Source: Hygrophila difformis (lineage: Eukaryota; Streptophyta; Magnoliopsida; Lamiales; Acanthaceae). From it: a DNA stretch of 64,000 bases. Below, in pieces: positions 1 through 11,375 of the stretch. The stretch spans positions 27,025,977 through 27,089,976 of the forward strand of contig JAOANR010000012.1 of NCBI GenBank assembly GCA_030278955.1. Reading direction: 5' to 3'. Below the pieces are notes generated by a model, which saw only the letters and a program-made list of their open reading frames with translations, had not been told where the DNA came from and did not search any database. The number at the start of each line of letters is the position of its first letter. Position 1 is the first letter of the stretch. Made by a program: the position numbers and the translations under genes.

Positions 1-1428
1 ATGGGACAACTTCATGGAATGATTATCAAATGTGGCCTGGATCATGAGAGCACTGTGCTTAATGCCACGATTACTGCATTTGCAGAATGTGGATGCATTG
101 ACGATGCTACAAGAATCTTTGATGGTGCAGATGGGTTCCGGGATTTAGTGACTTGGAATTCATTGTTAACTGCTTGCTTAGAAAATAATCTAGAAAAATG
201 TGGATTCAATATTTTCTTGAAGATGGTAAGACTGCACTTGGAACTGGATGCTTATTCATATTCTAGCATAATAAGTGCTTGTTGTGACGATGCACAATGG
301 AGCCTCGGAAGATCATTGCATGGTTTAGTAATAAAGAGGGGGTTAGAAGGGTCAACACAATTATGCAATGCATTAATTTCCATGTATACAAAACATAATA
401 GCCAAAGCATGAAGGAGGCATTGAAAATATTTGAACAATTGGATGTGAAGGACCTTGTTTCCTGGAATACAGTTTTGACTGGCTTATCACAAAATGGGAT
501 GAGTGAAAATGCTTTAAGGCTCTTCCAAAAGATGTATATTGATCACATGATGGTTGACCAATATGCCTTTGCCGCAGTGTTAAGATGTTGTTCAGATTTG
601 GCTATGCTCAAGTTAGGTAGACAGATCCATGGCCTGGTGGTAAAATCAGGGCTAGAGAAGAATGAATTTGTAGCTAACGGCTTGATCTTCATGTACTCAA
701 AGTGTGGAGTCATTGAAGATGCTTGGAACTCCTTTAAGGCATGCAACAAGGAAACTTCAGTGACATGGAACTCAATCATTTTTGCACAAGCACAACACAG
801 ACAAGGTAAAGTTGCTCTTGACCTCTTTCATCAGATGACTGAGAGAAACGTGAAGCTGGATCATGTTACTTTTGTTGCTGCGGTCACTGCCTGCAGTCAC
901 ATTGGTTTAGTCGAAGAAGGTCTCAAGTTTCTAAACACCATGGAAACTGAGTATGGAATTGCAGCCCGAATGGAAAACTATGGATGTGCAATTGACTTGC
1001 TTGGTAGGGCTGGACGACTGATGGAGGCAGAACAACTGATCAGAGAAATGCCATTTGAACCTGATGTAATGGTGTGGAGAACATTATTAGGTGCTTGTAG
1101 GGCGTGTGGTGACATACAATTAGCGGTGCAGGTAGCTGACCATTTGCAAGAACTTGATCCCAGTGATCATTGTACTTATGTTCTCCTATCCGATATGTAT
1201 GGCCAAATTAAGAGTTGGGATCGGAAAGCCAGCATGACAAGGCTGATTAGGGACAAGGGAATCAAGAAAGTGCCTGGTTGGAGTTGGATCGAATTGGGGA
1301 ATGACATTTACGCTTTCAATGCAGGCCATCATACCCACCCGAAATCCTTGGAGATTTACCAGGTACTGAAAGAGCTAACTGGGGAAATAAGAGATGCTAA
1401 AAGTTGTATGTTAGATTTTTTTCCTTGA
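1..1428 (+). CDS. E-type pentatricopeptide repeat protein, 3' part
   Basis: The reading frame is open from the first base to a TGA, giving 475 residues. It is a PLS-class PPR protein: successive 31-36-residue repeats with WNT/WNS signatures and IHGLVxKxGLE helices, then C-terminal E motifs (YVLLSDMY, KKVPGWSWIE). It lacks a DYW domain. Such proteins bind organellar RNA, usually for C-to-U editing. The repeat order resembles Arabidopsis At3g25970 (PCMP-E46) as I remember it. That protein has roughly 200 more residues upstream, so the ATG at base 1 is probably internal and the real start lies off the window. No intron is seen. A broken second copy lies near 9.4-10.4 kb. Confidence 0.9.
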   Translation: MGQLHGMIIKCGLDHESTVLNATITAFAECGCIDDATRIFDGADGFRDLVTWNSLLTACLENNLEKCGFNIFLKMVRLHLELDAYSYSSIISACCDDAQWSLGRSLHGLVIKRGLEGSTQLCNALISMYTKHNSQSMKEALKIFEQLDVKDLVSWNTVLTGLSQNGMSENALRLFQKMYIDHMMVDQYAFAAVLRCCSDLAMLKLGRQIHGLVVKSGLEKNEFVANGLIFMYSKCGVIEDAWNSFKACNKETSVTWNSIIFAQAQHRQGKVALDLFHQMTERNVKLDHVTFVAAVTACSHIGLVEEGLKFLNTMETEYGIAARMENYGCAIDLLGRAGRLMEAEQLIREMPFEPDVMVWRTLLGACRACGDIQLAVQVADHLQELDPSDHCTYVLLSDMYGQIKSWDRKASMTRLIRDKGIKKVPGWSWIELGNDIYAFNAGHHTHPKSLEIYQVLKELTGEIRDAKSCMLDFFP

Positions 1429-3200
1429 TGATTTGGACCTTGGCAATGGTTACTGGATTGTAGGCTCTGATGGTTCTATTAATCCTGGCAAAGTTTGAAT
1501 TATTAGGAGACAATGTCAATCTTTCTCACTATGTTTTTCTTCTTGTGGCATACGTCCACATTTTGGGTTTTACCAAATATTTCTCTAAGAATTCAAAGGT
1601 GGGATGTTTCTATCGATTAGGGAGATTGAATTTTTATTGATATGGAGCTCAAATTCATGAGCCCATCAGCGTTCTAAATGTTACCCTTCGTTTTTTTTCC
1701 CCCTACAACCATCATACCACAAATACTTCTCAACCACTTAAGTGGTTATTCGCCAATTAGCAACTATGAATTCTAGAGCCAAAACTAAACCCAACCTTAA
1801 AATTAACAAAGAAAATAACCACACAATCATCCTGAGGATTCTAACACAACCACATTACACAACTCACCCATTGTCACTACATGACAAACCAAAAGTGACA
1901 AAGCCAATCAAGAAGGCCTAGTGATGACCCAAAAAGCTTCAACTTTTAATACAACAAACACATTGAGAAGTGACAAACCTAATCGAAAGCACTTCTTCCA
2001 ACCCATACAGTACTATATATTCCATCTATCTCAGAGATTTTGCTACAGACCTACCCGACATATATGTCGATACATATTTTTAAGTTACTCTATATGATCA
2101 GGTAGAAGATTCACTTTTTATCGGCCTTTTTATTTCAAATTACTCTATGTGATCAGGTAGAAGATTCACTTTTTATATTATTAGTTGCACAAAATATGAA
2201 TAATCAATAGTAAGAATAATCAATAATCAATCAATAATATAAAAAGTGAAAGGTGACATTCACAAAGGCGAGGAAATAAACCATAAATTCAAGACATCCA
2301 ATTTGTAATAACAATCACATATTGTGTGTTGAATCAATGTTGACCAGAATCTGGCGGTCAACCTTTCACTTTATAATTTATAGATTCAGGGTTGAACCTC
2401 GTTGTTACTCTCTCCATTTCTTATAATTTTTGCATATCCAAAAGTTATTATTCTGCATAATAACTTAATTGATCTTCTTTAACTCCATCAAAGTATCTTT
2501 TGCTTAATTAGATTGATGTAAAAAAAAATAAAATTTTTTATTTATACTTTTTCTTTTTCCTCAACAATATACTTGCATGATATCAATAATTTTTTTGTTT
2601 ATTTATCTTGAAGTTAGTTTTTTCACAATTATTAGAAAATTAAATAGTTCCTGAAATAATATAATTGTAGGATATATAAATGTTTTCTTCCATATATTTT
2701 ATGACAATTTTGAAGTTGCATAACAATGTGATCTTGATTCTTAAGATAATTTTATTCTTCTTCTTTTTTTTTCTTTCTTTTTTTTTTTAAAAAAAATCAG
2801 AAAGAAAAGAAATTGAGAAAATAAAGAAAGAAAAATAAGTTGGACAGAAACTATGTTGACTGAACAAATTGTCACATATACACTTGATACTATTACACAC
2901 CTTGATTCTTTTTTTTTTCATTCCCCCCCTCCCCCCCTTTAACATACCAAGACACAGAGACAGTGAGACCATTTAATTTGAACACTTGTGCATAGGGAAC
3001 TCGAAAACTTCAAAAATTGGACACTTGAGACACAGTAGAGATGATCACAAATTGATCCAAGCTTGCAATTCAGCCATGACCAACTGCAACACCACAATCA
3101 CAACCAAAAAACAACATTTATACAAACAATAATGATCACATTAATTTATAATAACATGTAAGCAAAGTAGAACAAGTTTGTTTTTAATAAAATTAATTAA
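1429..3200. other. Intergenic, PPR to MADS
   Basis: No gene is supported here. The interval holds AT-rich sequence, an imperfect direct repeat near 2.1 kb, poly-T/poly-C tracts around 2.76-2.94 kb and probably the 3' flanks of both neighbouring genes. Confidence 0.6.
2083..2178. repeat. Imperfect direct repeat, about 36 bp x 2
   Basis: The segment TTACTCTAT(A/G)TGATCAGG and the following AGAAGATTCACTTTTTAT occur twice, 58 bp apart. Part of it recurs inverted near 2235-2255 (TAATATAAAAAGTGAAAGG), which suggests a degraded MITE. The family is not identified. Confidence 0.5.
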
Positions 3201-3235
3201 TTTAAATAAAATGAAACAAATGCTTAAATATAATG

Positions 3236-4222
3236 TTATAAAAAAGTACCAACACATACATCATCATAATCTTGTTTCCAGCAGATGTCTCCAGGAACGT
3301 AAAAAATCGGGACTGTGCCGCCGCAGGTATTCTCCTCCGGCGCCACATTATCGAAGAAGTCTCCCGAAATTTCAAAAATCGGGGATGCGCCGCAGTTGGG
3401 ACTTTCCTCCGTCGCCACATTATTACTCAATTCCGGCTGCTGCGAGGTTGCTTCAGCCTGCGCCGCCGCTATATCATCAGATTCTTCCAGAGAGATATCT
3501 TCCGGAATTTCGAAAATTGGAACTGCGGCGCTGCTGCAATGTTCTCCTCCCGGCGCCGCGCTCTTATCCGCCGCTTCCCATCGATACAGCATTGTATCCA
3601 CACTACCGTAATCTTCCACCGAGATTCCTCCAGGAATTTGAAAGGTGTGAGCTTTGCCGCCGTTCCAAATTTCATTGGTCACGCCAATTTCTGAGGAGTG
3701 CTCGGACAGTGTCGGCATTGCAAAATCAGAATCAGACAGTTTCTCAATTCGTTGAAGGGTATCACCTCTTAAGGTTTCAATCGCCTCCAAATATTCTTCC
3801 AGTTCGTCAATATCGTCCATCTCGGGCGGCTCAACAAACCAGAATACATTCCCCCCATTTTCAGTAGTAATGTTTCTCTTCTTCTCCTTTTCCAACTCCT
3901 ATATTTTCACAGCTTCCTTATACAGATGTCGTTCCATTTCAGCAGCCGCATTCTGTCCCAAATCCGTAGAAGATGAAGCCCAAGCTCTGCTTTGGTATCG
4001 GCGGATCACCCATTCCACGGAAGGGCTTCCGAAAGTGAAGATTTTGTCCCCTGGCGACTGCACAAGGATCCCAATTTGGGCGTTGCAGAGAACAGAGAGC
4101 TCACTGGCCTTCTTAAACAGTCCAGCGCGGCGCCTGCTGAACGTAACCATCCGAGTCGTTTTCCTATCAATTTTCTGAATTGGGATTTTACGCCTTCCCG
4201 CAGTCTTTTTCTTGTTTTCCAT
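3236..4222 (-). CDS. Type I (M-alpha, AGL62-like) MADS-box gene with an in-frame TAG
   Basis: From ATG 4222 the minus strand encodes a complete MADS DNA-binding domain (GRRKIPIQKI, VTFSRRRAGLFKKASELSVLCNAQ) and the type I extension (ILVQSPGDKIFTFG). Codon 108 is TAG (3899-3901). The same frame then stays open for about 220 residues to a stop at 3236. The downstream part looks genuine: KEAVKI-stop-ELEKEKKRN would be a normal M-alpha coiled region. It then carries four copies of an IF-[EQY]-[IV]-PGD/GI motif. Single-exon structure is typical of the class; relatives act in female gametophyte and endosperm. Either this is a recent pseudogene, a 107-residue MADS-only protein, or the stop is a sequencing error or is read through. 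Confidence 0.8.
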
Positions 4223-4366
4223 TATTAACTGTGAGAATTGAATGGAGGAGTATTCTTGCCTTTTCTCTGATGGAAGAGAAAGTGCTTTCTTTCTGTCCTC
4301 CGCAATAGCTGAAGCTCAAAGCGAAGGTTAGGAAGGTGGGGGAAAACGTTAATAGAGGAGGAGGTG

Positions 4367-4374
4367 TATTTATA
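4367..4374 (-). promoter_or_regulatory. Candidate TATA box of the MADS gene
   Basis: The minus strand reads CCTATAAATACACC about 145 bp upstream of the MADS ATG, a consensus plant TATAAATA in a sensible position. Confidence 0.5.
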
Positions 4375-5387
4375 GGAGGAACTTGGGACTTGAGAATGCT
4401 TACAACCGGTAGTGCCTGTAATTTTCACAGCTGCATATTTTTTTCACAACGGTAATATTATTATTAGCTGTATTATTCTAATTGCTGTGTTGTAGTATTC
4501 TAATTGGCTGATAATAATATTTTCATTAAAAACAACCTGTATATCTTCTTAATAATTAATGATCAAGAAAACATTTTCTTGAAATCTTGATTGTTTTTTC
4601 TTGACCATGTTCTTGAATTCTTGATTTTGTACGTCTGTTCATGTACTTATTTTTTTCAATTTCTCTTTGCAGTGCCATTGGAGGCTGCTTTTCATTCAAT
4701 TTATGGAAATTTGTTCAGCCGGTGATAAATGAAGAGGATCTGCAATAGTAGACGAATTTGGTGTGGGTGGATGCTTCCATATTTGAAGGTAACAAAAAGT
4801 GTGTTGTGTCTTTTATCTCCACCTCAGAATTATTCTAGAAAAATGTTGATTCTACTGTGTTCTTGGGATTATCAATATCTAGTGTGATCTTACGGTCAAA
4901 TGAGGCTTCTGTTCATGTTGATGCTTAAAATTCAAAAGATAAAATGGTAAAGACCCGATTTTTATAACTGCGAAATCACAAAAATTTTGGGGCTAATGCT
5001 ATGCAGGGTGAATATTACTCTAAGGCAATTCTACTTCTACAATTTTCTATAATGCTAATTCTATAAGGCTGGCCTAATCGGATGTTCAAGGGATGATGGA
5101 TTGCATCGTCCTACAGCCAGAGAGGAAGGCATTCAGTCAATGGCAGCACTGCGATCAGATATTATTTCCCTCAATTTCTCCCTCAAGGTATAATCGATTC
5201 TTGCATCTTCTGTTTTGCGGAATTTTTAGTTGTTGAAAATGGTGAAGTATTTCTTGCGCTTTTTGCTGTAAAATTTAAACTTGAAGGTTCAGTCATTATT
5301 ATACGTGGTTGATTTTTGCACTTTATGAACCTATTGTGTTGTAAGTGAGATGTAATATTGTTCGAATAAATATGGATGATATGTGAA
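4375..5387. other. Intergenic
   Basis: Mostly AT-rich sequence upstream of the MADS gene. No coding or RNA gene is recognised before the candidate Helitron begins. Confidence 0.5.
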
Positions 5388-8300
5388 TCTATTACTATAT
5401 TATAAAAGTTATTAATCGTACGAACAGTAGACAAGAAACAAAGCATTCCTTATGAATAGTGCCGGCTTATGAATAGTAATGGCTTGGCTTATCATTCAAT
5501 AAGCCCAATGAATTAAGTGATCCCCTCTTTCTTCAGATAATGCAAAATTTGAAATCCATAAAATAAAATAAAAAAACCGACATTTAGCTACACTGACGTG
5601 CATATATTTGCTTTTCTTCTATACTGCAATCCTCTGCTTGGAATTTCCTTTCATAAAAAAATCACATGGAGAAATTAAGAATGAAAGAGGTAGGCAGACG
5701 ACAGACGAGCAACGCTGGGCGTCATCAGCCCCGGAAAGCCGCAACAGCCGCTTCCTTCTCCGGTGCCTATGAATTCTGCCTCCGCCTCTTCATTTTCCGG
5801 CGCCCCGAGACACCGCTGCTGCTGTGGCGCACGCCAAATGCCTTTCTCCGGAGCCCACTGCCGCCTCTCCAAGCCCAACCGCACGCCGCTGGATTTTTTT
5901 TCTCGGATGTCAGATCTGGAATGTAGAAATAGCTGAAACTGAAAGGAAACCAGCTAAAAGAAATTTATTCTCCCCTTTCGTTCAAATATCGACATTGATG
6001 AAGATCGCCTGACTAGCGCTGCCAAATTACTTGCATTTCTGTTCCTGTTACCCTTTATATGTTTGAGATGATTTTCTTCTTCTTCACTTATTTTAATGGA
6101 AAATAAACTTTTATTAGGTGTTGGAGCAGCTGAGTGGCCAAACACCTGTTTTCTCGGAAGGTAAAATTTTGAGATTTGCTTATTTATATCTATGCTTTTT
6201 GTTGGATAGTAGAGGTATTGAGTTACAATTCTGAATTTGGTTAGTTCTTGGCAATATATCAAGCCTTATTTATTGAAGTTATCTATGGCAGTGGTTAGTT
6301 TTTGTCTTATGGCAATGGAAATTCTGTGACAAAGTGATGTGTTTGGTTTATTTAATATATCATTCTTTCTAGGGTATAGCTCCATCTATTGAAAGTTCCT
6401 CTCTTGATGTGGATCATCTTTGCACTGGGTTATCACCCATTCCATATGTTGTAGGTTGCTTGGATGGCGAAGCTTCTGGAGAAGTGGGAAAAAGATGACG
6501 ATGCACAATTGGATTGACATATATTGACATCTATTTATCTCTTCATATGTTTATTTCACATTTAGGCCTTGGAGGAAAACATCAATTGGATTGATTTTTG
6601 TAATCCCAAACTTTTGATTGATATTGGACAAAGCTATTGAATATTGTTGCTTTACATGTTGACATTTTACAGATAAAATATGCACACCCTTCAACTATTG
6701 AATATTTCTGCCTTACATGTTGACATTTTACATATAAAATATGCAACGTAGGGATGATATTAATAGATACCAAATTGCCAGCAGCAACTATGACTCCATT
6801 CAGTAGCAACTTTGGAGTGAGGTTGATAGCCTATAGAGTAATTCGACATTATATAGGATATACTAATCAACTTTCTTTAAGATCAACAATAATATCAGTC
6901 ATTCATATTTTTTCTGTTTCTAAACTATATATTCTTACAGCATCAAAAGGTTATCATTCTGTAAAGCAATATCAGCAGTAATGAGTACAAAGAAACTACC
7001 ATATCCTGGGATAGTTTTTGATGTTGTCCATTGTGCACGTTGTAGGGTACCCAGCATATTGAAGGTACTGTACCTCAAACTTTTAGGATATTATCCCTTA
7101 ATTATTTCAGAAATACTTTTATGGAATCATTTAGCATTGTTGTCATATTGTGTAAATTTATTAGGTGGCAATCTTCTCTTGGAGCTGTACCGTTTGTTGC
7201 GACCTGGTGGTTTCTTTGTTTGGTCTGCAATCCCTATTTATCAGAAACTCCCTGAAGATGTTGAGATGTGGCAAGGTACATTCTGAAATTTGATTTTTGT
7301 GTGGAATTAATGTTTTGTGTGCATTTACACTGTACGCAAAGTTTTTTCACAGCCATGAAGCAATTGACACAAGCAAATAATGGGAAGTTATCTTTATAAC
7401 CAAGGACAGGGTAAATGGAGTAGGAATTGCCATATCTAGAGTCTAAACTCTTAAGCCCCAAAACCATTTTCTTTCTTATCTCCATAATTTCAGCCAGGTA
7501 TTGCATATGTAAATGCTTACTTGGTAATTTTCAGCTCATGTTAATGATGACAAGCTATGCTAACTTAACCAGGTCTTTACTTGATAATCTTCGTCTCCAA
7601 ACAACTCACCTTATTTCAATGATGACATCCATCCAGATTTAAAATAAATTAATGTTCTGTTTTTCCATCCAGACAAGTGTCATCTTTGTTAATGTTAATG
7701 TCTCTTTATCAACTTATGCTTAGTTTTTCCTCTCAAATTATAATTAGTCCGCTGCACACATCATGACCAAGGCCTGTCTCGATCTGGAAAGAGCAATTCC
7801 CAATATATAATATGTCATTGGTTGGGTGGGCCTTTAGCTTTCTTCTATATATATTAGGATAATATCGCAGTGGCTTCAACACATATTTTTAGCCTTTAGT
7901 AAGTGTTCTTTTGGTCCTATAAATACTTATTTGGCCCATAAAATAGTCAAGAAGTGTATTTCTTCACAATCTCTTTACTACTGGAAGTTTACCAACTTAT
8001 AGATTAATTTAAAGATGGCTTCAAGATGTTTAGGACTTGATATTGGAGTGATGATACATTGAATATAATGATTGCATAGTTTCTTTTGTAAACACATGTC
8101 ACATATATACTTGATTAAGGATTTACAGATATAAACACAGGGGCACGAATGTGTTTGGATGATTCTACAATTTTGTGGCCATTACAATCATTCCAATATC
8201 AGCCGTTGTTAAGGCTTATCAGCCATTGTTAAGGCTTCCATGTTCTATTTCAGGTCCCCAGGTTCTTTATTTTTTCCTGTGCGGTGTTTCTGTTTTTAGT

Positions 8301-8446
8301 CTGCCCTGTTTGATCATGGCTATATGACTTCTATTTTGGTGTTCCTTGCCTATTTTTTGTTTCCGTCCACCCTCTTGGGTTCAAATTTTTTTTCCTATAC
8401 GGCCATACCTACCAAACTCCCGCCCATTGGGCGGAGGTAGTACTAG
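5388..8446 (+). mobile_element. Candidate non-autonomous Helitron with captured gene fragment
   Basis: The 5' end follows an A and reads TCTATTACTATATTATAAAA, which fits the plant Helitron start. The 3' end has a 6-bp-stem hairpin (CCGCCC-ATT-GGGCGG, 8420-8434), an 8-nt spacer and CTAG (8443-8446), followed by T. This is the canonical hairpin-CTRR end at an A^T site. No Rep or helicase is present, so it would be non-autonomous. Inside lies an intron-bearing PMT fragment and a GC-richer segment (about 5.70-5.90 kb) that I cannot identify. The 3' end is firmer than the 5' end, because the start motif is short. Confidence 0.65.
6961..7275 (+). pseudogene. Putative SAM-dependent methyltransferase (PMT/QUASIMODO-like) fragment
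   Basis: Two exons are recognisable. Exon A (about 6961-7064) encodes AISAVMSTKKLPYPGIVFD and then VVHCARCRV. Exon B (7165-7275) encodes GGNLLLELYRLLRPGG, then FFVWSAIPIYQKLPEDVEMW. These match the methyltransferase core of plant PMT proteins (Golgi DUF248 family), including the VFDxVHCARC and LRPGGxFxWSA motifs. Exon borders carry GT and AG (7065, 7163), so this is a genomic copy and not a retrocopy. Where functional members read VPWHIEG there is a one-base deletion, shifting frame before the splice. The rest of the gene is absent. Confidence 0.75.
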
Positions 8447-9394
8447 TATTTATAAAAATAGAGATTTCAGTGTTGGAAGAATATAGGCTTTCTCATAAAT
8501 TTTAATGCTTTAATTGTGTTCAGGTTGTATCGATGGTTTGTGAGATATATCCATGTCTGTTACTTTTTCAAGTACTGCATATTGCTTGGTTCCTTGGTAA
8601 TTTTATGGATGTTTGCTGAAATCTGATAACTCTACATCTTTCATTGCTGGAGAAGGAGTTATTTAGATGCAATCTTTTAATAAGGTAGTTTAGCCTGATG
8701 ATGGCATCTGGGAAAACTCATGTTCATTCAAGTTCTTTAGTCAATATATGTTTGCATGCATGAGCTTCTTTTCCATCGGGATATCAGAAGATTCGATTTG
8801 CTCAGGACTTAATTCCCTATCATGAGATGTTTTCTGATGGTTAAAATAATTGCCTAGCTATTAGGGAATTAGACTTTGTTTTTTCAATGCTTGACGGTGT
8901 TTTTACTGATTTTTCAGCAAGGATGATCGTTGATAGTGAATGTTTGGAACTTGGAAGTTTTTCTTTAGCCAGATTCCTAGGTGAAGGCAAAAAAAATTGT
9001 TTGGGATATAGTATTGGATAAATTCTTTCTTTCATTTGTTGTCCTTTGTCTTCATATTGTTTTTTTCTTGTCCTATGGCCTAATAGTCCTCGTCCCCTAA
9101 GCTTGAAATGGTAATGGAAAGTTGAAGCCAATAAATTAAGTTTTGATCTACTCCCACGACCATAATACTTTTTTGCTCTATAAATCAAATCTAACTCTGT
9201 GTTTTTTTTTTGTTTTTTTTTTTCAAAATTAGAATTTTTAAGACGAAGAATTTAAGTCTAAAATGCCATGCAATTGCAAATAACTGCTGATATAAAATGG
9301 TTAGGAACTGCAATTTTCAAGGTTACTTATCTGCCCATTCCTTAATTTGTAGCTTATGCTGACTGATGAATCCTCTACAAATGATTACAGAGAC
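8447..9394. other. Intergenic
   Basis: No gene is supported between the Helitron 3' end and the PPR pseudogene. A T-rich tract lies at 9201-9224. Confidence 0.5.
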
Positions 9395-10370
9395 CAAAAT
9401 TCCTACGATTACTGCATTTGCAGAATGTGGATGCATTGACAATGCTACAAGAGTCTTTGATGTTGCAGATGGGTTCCAGGATTTGACATGGAATTTAATG
9501 TTGGCTGCATACTTAGAAAACAATCGAGAAGAATGTGGATTTAATCTTTCTTGAGGATGGTAAGACTGCGTTTGGAACTGGATGTTTATTCGTATTCTAG
9601 CATAATAAGTGCTTTCTGTGACGATGCACAATGGAGCCTCGGAAGATCATTGCATGGTTTAGTAATAAAGAGGGGATTGGAACAGTCGACACCAGTGTGC
9701 AATGCATTGATTTGCATGTATACAAAACAAAATAGCCAATGCATAGAGGCGGCGTTGAGAATATTTGAAGAATTGGATGTGAAGGACCATGTTTCCTGGA
9801 ATACAGTTTTGACTGGCTTGTCACAAAATGGGATGAATGAAAATGCCTTAAGGCTCTTCTAGAAGATGAATATTGATCACATGATTGTTGACCAATATGC
9901 CTTTGCCGGAATGCTAAGATGATGTTCAGATTTGGCTATGCTCAAGTAGACAGATCCATGTGGTAAAATCAGGGCTTGAGAAGATGCTTGATTTTCATGT
10001 GCACAAACTGTGAAATCACTGAAGGTGTTTGGAACTCCATTGAGGAATCCAATACGGAAACTTCAGTGACATGGACCCAATAATTTTTGCAGATTCTCTG
10101 GTGAAGCTGGGAGCGGATAGCGAGCACTTCTTTACTAGCTGGCATGCGGTTTCCTCATTGCTAGCTCATGTTGTCTTCGCTGGGTTTCTCTTTCCTTTTT
10201 ACTTTTTCTTTTCTCTAGCCTCTGTTGGCTGTTTAGCAAAAAGAATTAATTTTTGCACAGGCACAACACGGGCAAGGTAAAGTTGCTCTTGACCACTTTT
10301 ACGAGATGACTGAGAGAAACGTGAAGCTGGATCATGTTAGTTTCGTTGCTGTTGTTACTGCCTTTCTATG
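9395..10370 (+). pseudogene. Broken second copy of the PPR gene
   Basis: The sequence aligns closely with about bases 61-880 of the PPR gene at the left edge; for example both read ATTTGCAGAATGTGGATGC. It carries frameshifts near 9550, an in-frame TAG after RLF (about 9860), several deletions after 9900, and a foreign insertion near 10.09-10.25 kb. Homology stops abruptly near 10368. The missing 5' and 3' ends and multiple lesions make it non-functional. It is a local duplicate and not a retrocopy of something distant. Confidence 0.9.
10092..10246. other. 155-bp insertion with 11-bp flanking duplication
   Basis: The PPR copy reads continuously if 10092-10257 is removed. The insert is bounded by TAATTTTTGCA at 10081-10091 and again at 10247-10257, which looks like a target-site duplication. 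The insert ends in a T-rich stretch but has no A tail, no clear pol III boxes and no inverted termini. Its class is unknown. Confidence 0.6.
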
Positions 10371-10527
10371 ACCCATCAAATCACTCATAAGATTATTTTC
10401 TTTCTATGGCCTATCAAAGTTCTGCTATTGAACATAAAAATAGAAGACTTTCTTTAGCATGAAAGCTTAGTGTAGATGAATTAGTACGACACTGAAACAC
10501 ATATGTCATCATTAGAATAAGTCTCAC

Positions 10528-10893
10528 CCGAGTCTTGCAACGACCATCTTTCAAAGCATATGCCAGCCTCCAGAGTTGCCAATTCTTGAGCTTCACTGGC
10601 GTATCATGTTATTCATCTTCATTGTCATCTTCGACTTCATATCCATCCTCATCATTAGCAAAATCACCATCTTCTTCATGGGAAGAAGATTCCGAAGCCC
10701 CGAATAGTTCATCATCCTCTAGAGCCTCGGCTAGCTCTTTCTTAGGTTTTGCAAGCTCTTCATCACTCATATCATCACCTCCATCACCATCACCATCACC
10801 AAATAATTCATCATTTTTAAGATCTTCCTCAAGCTGAGTAAAAAGAGCCTCAAAAGCATCTTCATCTATATCTTCCTCAACAATTTTCTTTTT
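10528..10893 (-). pseudogene. OCP3-like homeodomain protein fragment
   Basis: The minus strand has an AG acceptor at 10894-10895. It then encodes an acidic exon (IDEDAFEALFTQLEEDLKND, DELFG, EELAKPKKELAEALEDDELF). After an in-frame TAA (10609-10611) it continues with PVKLKNWQLWRLAYALKDGR and a GT donor near 10527. Acidic sequence followed by a KLKNWQLRRLAYALK-type helix is what I recall for OCP3 homologues (overexpressor of cationic peroxidase 3), but that assignment is from memory. One exon and one nonsense codon mean a non-functional fragment. Confidence 0.55.
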
Positions 10894-11171
10894 CTGCATT
10901 CATGGCATTAAAAAACATAAATAAATTGCAAAAACAACAACGGAACAGGTATTATCTTTACCTTAGTTCAATTATATAAATTGCGACAAAACGTAACGAT
11001 ACCTTTCTAGTTTCTTTGGAAGCAACGGAAGTGGGGTTAGAGGAGTGTGGAATGTCGGTGGAAAAACATAGAGCGGGGGGGCAGCGGGTTAAGGAAGTGT
11101 TGAAAGGTGTGGTTGGATTTGTTGATTGGCGTCTTCAATGGGATGGATTGGCTTGCATCAATAGCCAAATA

Positions 11172-11375
11172 CTTCCTCTGTTTTTTATTATTCGCTACGG
11201 ACCCACCGAGCACGCAGTCCAATGCACATTTTAAATGATTAATAACTCAAGTTTGGTACAAGTAAAAATTCTAAAAGTTTGATTTTTAAAAACTACTAAA
11301 ACTTTAAATTAAAGTGTGTATGTGAACAGTACAAAAAGCCCCAATAGGGCAAATTAAAGTGTGTATGTGAACAGT
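11172..11375. mobile_element. Truncated Stowaway-like MITE
   Basis: It starts TA-CTTCCTCTGTTTTTTATT and carries the internal consensus shared by other copies in the window (AATGCACATTTTAAA, TTAATAACTCAAGTTTGGTA, GTGAACAGTAC). The right inverted terminus is missing. An internal 38-45 bp segment ending GTGTATGTGAACAGTACA is duplicated. Confidence 0.65.

Noticed and set aside
3178..3867. 229-residue Arg/Pro-rich plus-strand ORF
   Set aside because: Antisense to the MADS C-terminal half, whose reading frame continues from the MADS domain.
5666..5926. 86-residue ORF in a GC-richer segment
   Set aside because: No recognisable domain, overlapping ORFs on both strands, and it lies inside the candidate Helitron. 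It is more likely captured non-coding or partial sequence.
7843..7870. Alternative Helitron 5' end (TCTATATATATTAGG)
   Set aside because: It is preceded by T, not A, and would exclude the captured PMT fragment. The 5388 start fits better, though it is not proven.
10535..10837. Ser-rich 100-residue plus-strand ORF
   Set aside because: It is the antisense shadow of the acidic OCP3-like exon (TCTTC/TCATC strings read as Ser).
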